Source: CAWKMN01 sp963850765 (lineage in GTDB: Bacteria > Chloroflexota > Anaerolineae > Aggregatilineales > Aggregatilineaceae). From it: a stretch of 64,000 nt of DNA. The first letter of the stretch is position 1. Every line of letters begins with the position of its first letter. Location: the NCBI GenBank assembly GCA_963850765.1, contig CAWKMN010000003.1, forward strand, positions 992,001 through 1,056,000. The letters run 5' to 3'. Positions 62,128 to 64,000 of the stretch are shown here, one piece after another. The notes under the pieces were generated by a model. The model searched no databases. It was not told where the DNA came from and was given only the letters and a program-made list of their open reading frames with translations. Made by a program: the position numbers and the translations under genes.

Positions 62128-63282
62128 ATGGCAGTAGCTGATGGCGCAGAACCCATTTCCCTGCAGCAGCAGGAAAAACCCAGTACCAGTCCGCTGATGG
62201 ACTCCTGGAAACTCTTTCGCCGCAACAAAGCTTCCGTCGTGGCAGTTATCGTGTTGGCGATTATCGGGGTACTGGCGATGGGTGCCCGCCTGTGGACGGA
62301 ACTGGGTCTGCTCGATGCGCGTGCTGGCGCGGATGCACGGCATACGATCAATCCGGTCAATCTCGAAGAAGTAGACGTCTATCCCGATCCGGGCACGTGC
62401 GCGCGAGACGGTCTGGATACGGACCCCTATTGGTGCGGCTGGCTGGCTCCTGAAGCAATGACCCTGGTGCAGAGCCAGTTCTGTTCGGCTCACGACGAAC
62501 CGGATTTTGACCGGAAGCAGTGGTGTTACGTCCTCGGGGCGGACAGCAACGGCAAAGACTGGCTGACACAGACTTTTTATGGTGCCCAGGTATCCTTGAC
62601 GGTTGGGCTCATCGGCTCGACGATGAGTCTCATCGTGGGCATGATCTACGGCGTGGTCTCCGGCTATTACGGCGGGCGCGTGGATAATATCATGATGCGG
62701 ATCATCGACTTTTTGTACGGCCTGCCCTTCCTGGTCATGGTGATCCTGCTTCAGGTCTACTTCACCGAAGTGGCGCGCACGTACCAGAATACCAACCAGC
62801 GAGGTATAGCAGGGTTCCTGCTCGACCTCAACAAAGATATGGGCGGGCTGCTCTTTTTGTTCTTCGCGCTGGGCGCGCTGAGCTGGATCGGCATGGCCCG
62901 GCAGGCGCGCGGCCTGGTGCTGTCGTACCGCGAAAAGGAATTTGTCGAAGCCGCCCGTGCCGTGGGAGCCAGCAACCGGCGGATCATCTTTGTCCACCTG
63001 CTGCCGAACATCCTGGGGCCGCTGGTGGTGCTCGAAACCCTGGCAATTCCGGGTTACATCTTTTACGAAGCCTTCCTGAGCTTTATCGGCCTGGGCGTAC
63101 AACCGGATACCCCAAGCTGGGGATCCATGATCAGCGAAGTGCGCACGCGGGGTGGCTTCTTCTCGAACCGCTATATCCTGCTCGTGCCGAGCATGGCCCT
63201 GGTACTCACCACCCTTTCGTTTAATTTCCTGGGCGATGGACTGCGTGATGCGCTTGATCCGCGCATGCGCGGCACCAAGTGA
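62128..63282 (+). CDS. Opp/Dpp-type ABC transporter permease (C subunit)
   Basis: A 384-aa inner-membrane permease. N-terminal WKLFRRNKASVVAVIVLAIIG is the first helix of OppC-type proteins. The cytosolic coupling motif is EAARAVGASNRRIIFVHLLPNILGP, and the end DPRMRGTK is typical. An external insertion of about 80 residues between helix 1 and helix 2 carries four Cys (near CARDG, WCGW, FCSAH and WCYV) and is larger than usual. The partner permease (B) and the solute-binding protein are not in this window. The cargo may be peptides, or oligosaccharides, given the phosphorylase cluster upstream. Confidence 0.9.
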   Translation: MAVADGAEPISLQQQEKPSTSPLMDSWKLFRRNKASVVAVIVLAIIGVLAMGARLWTELGLLDARAGADARHTINPVNLEEVDVYPDPGTCARDGLDTDPYWCGWLAPEAMTLVQSQFCSAHDEPDFDRKQWCYVLGADSNGKDWLTQTFYGAQVSLTVGLIGSTMSLIVGMIYGVVSGYYGGRVDNIMMRIIDFLYGLPFLVMVILLQVYFTEVARTYQNTNQRGIAGFLLDLNKDMGGLLFLFFALGALSWIGMARQARGLVLSYREKEFVEAARAVGASNRRIIFVHLLPNILGPLVVLETLAIPGYIFYEAFLSFIGLGVQPDTPSWGSMISEVRTRGGFFSNRYILLVPSMALVLTTLSFNFLGDGLRDALDPRMRGTK

Positions 63283-63307
63283 CGAGCGCAGAGGAGAAGA
63301 CCTGGCT

Positions 63308-64000
63308 GTGACGACAAAAAATACCCGGCTTTCCGGGGCCCTGTTCATCGTATTTGCGAGCTTGCTGGTTGCCAGCTTCGCCTGCTATTCGGGGCAGGTA
63401 CCCGGTGTCTTTGAATTGACTCCCTATACGACGCAAACGCCCTTACCCAGGGTCGCTAATCCACGCTTTCAGATTTTGGAGACGGTGTTGGCACCCGCCG
63501 AGCTGGGTCAAACCTTCTTTAACATGACAGGCCAACCCGAAGCCCTGGACCCCAGCGGCCAGAATTCCGACGCAATCTGCCTGCGCAATTCATCCGCCCA
63601 GGTGCTTTACGTCGGGCGCGGGGCCGATGGCATCAACTATTACCTGCTGGAGTGCGGCGGTTCGGTGGGGTGGTCTTCCGAAGATCGCCTGGCAGGGCCG
63701 CTGAATTTCCAGGAGGACAGCCTCGCGATCACCGTGTCGGCCAACGGTCAGCCCCTGCAACTGCTGGACGAACAAACACTACAGCCGATGCCGGCCAATC
63801 CGTTTGCCGCCTGCCAACCCGAAACGATTGTGACCGTGCATGGGATCAACGCGGTCGAGACTGAGGGCAGCAGCACCAAAGATATGCTCTACCTCATCGA
63901 GTGCCCTGCCGGGACGCGCGGATGGGCGACCAATGCGGATCTGTTTGGCCCGGTCAACGTCAATATTGGGGACCGCGCCCTGGCGATCAACGCCGATGGA
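63308..64000 (+). CDS. Surface lipoprotein with tandem SH3-like repeats (cut by window end)
   Basis: An open frame from a GTG at 63308, preceded by AGAGGAG, runs to the window end (231 codons) with no stop. The N-terminus is a lipoprotein signal (LLVASFAC, Cys near 26). Two repeats of about 70 residues follow, each with a starting Cys, Y-L-x-E-C, a G-W turn and L-x-G-P: INYYLLECGGSVGW and MLYLIECPAGTRGW. They resemble SH3b-type wall-binding domains with a disulphide. It follows the permease by 26 bases. The protein is probably anchored to the outer face. Confidence 0.72.
   Translation, partial: MTTKNTRLSGALFIVFASLLVASFACYSGQVPGVFELTPYTTQTPLPRVANPRFQILETVLAPAELGQTFFNMTGQPEALDPSGQNSDAICLRNSSAQVLYVGRGADGINYYLLECGGSVGWSSEDRLAGPLNFQEDSLAITVSANGQPLQLLDEQTLQPMPANPFAACQPETIVTVHGINAVETEGSSTKDMLYLIECPAGTRGWATNADLFGPVNVNIGDRALAINADG

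Noticed and set aside
62101..63348. 415-codon minus-strand open frame
   Set aside because: Antisense to the OppC-type permease, which has unmistakable family motifs.
1..64000. CRISPR arrays, insertion sequences, prophage or integron genes
   Set aside because: No regularly spaced repeats, transposase, integrase or phage structural motifs were seen. The only mobile-type element supported is the intein, plus small non-coding repeats.

Overview
The window is GC-rich, gene-dense DNA, most likely from a Chloroflexota bacterium of the Anaerolineae type. This assignment is an inference from gene content: several surface proteins with long Thr/Pro linkers and SH3-like ends, a SARP-type regulator fused to an ATPase, LppX/LprG-type lipoproteins, divergent Ser/Thr kinase-like proteins, and no outer-membrane or LPS genes.

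Layout. 1-6.2 kb: the first codons of a response regulator, an M20 peptidase, a class III nucleotide cyclase and a very large SARP/ATPase regulator. 6.4-18.7 kb: two divergent kinase-like proteins and a TPR/SH3 membrane protein in one tight run, a tRNA-Val, further membrane or surface proteins and a GT39-like glycosyltransferase, with a short low-GC gene inserted between 22-bp direct repeats. 18.8-27 kb: an acetyltransferase, homoserine dehydrogenase, a SAM-I riboswitch, metH, and a homocysteine methyltransferase/methylene-THF reductase fusion, which together form a methionine and one-carbon block. 27-31.9 kb: a lipoprotein/MFS pair resembling mycobacterial LprG-P55, a receiver/GAF protein and an AstE/AspA-type deacylase. 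32-37.5 kb: exopolysaccharide genes on the minus strand (rmlB, HAD phosphatase, RmlA-long, CpsD-type kinase, two Wzz-like proteins). 37.8-49.5 kb: small membrane protein, esterase lipoprotein, transglutaminase, the rplJ-rplL operon with its L10 leader, trehalose synthase, FHA and TPR proteins, and a second RmlA-long. 49.5-52.8 kb: gyrB interrupted by an intein. 53-64 kb: a promoter with a LacI-type operator, a GH94-type phosphorylase, a cupin, a second long phosphorylase-like enzyme, then Opp/Dpp-type ABC transporter genes and a surface lipoprotein cut by the window end.

Sequence quality matters for reading this window. I count about 28 single-base indels that break otherwise well-conserved frames, 26 of them insertions. 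They hit rplL and gyrB, which cannot plausibly be dead, so most are probably consensus errors. Half of them lie in metH. Genes are given at their full reconstructed extent, and the indel positions are stated.

No CRISPR array, transposase, integrase or phage gene was seen. The intergenic spaces carry several families of dispersed palindromic repeats.
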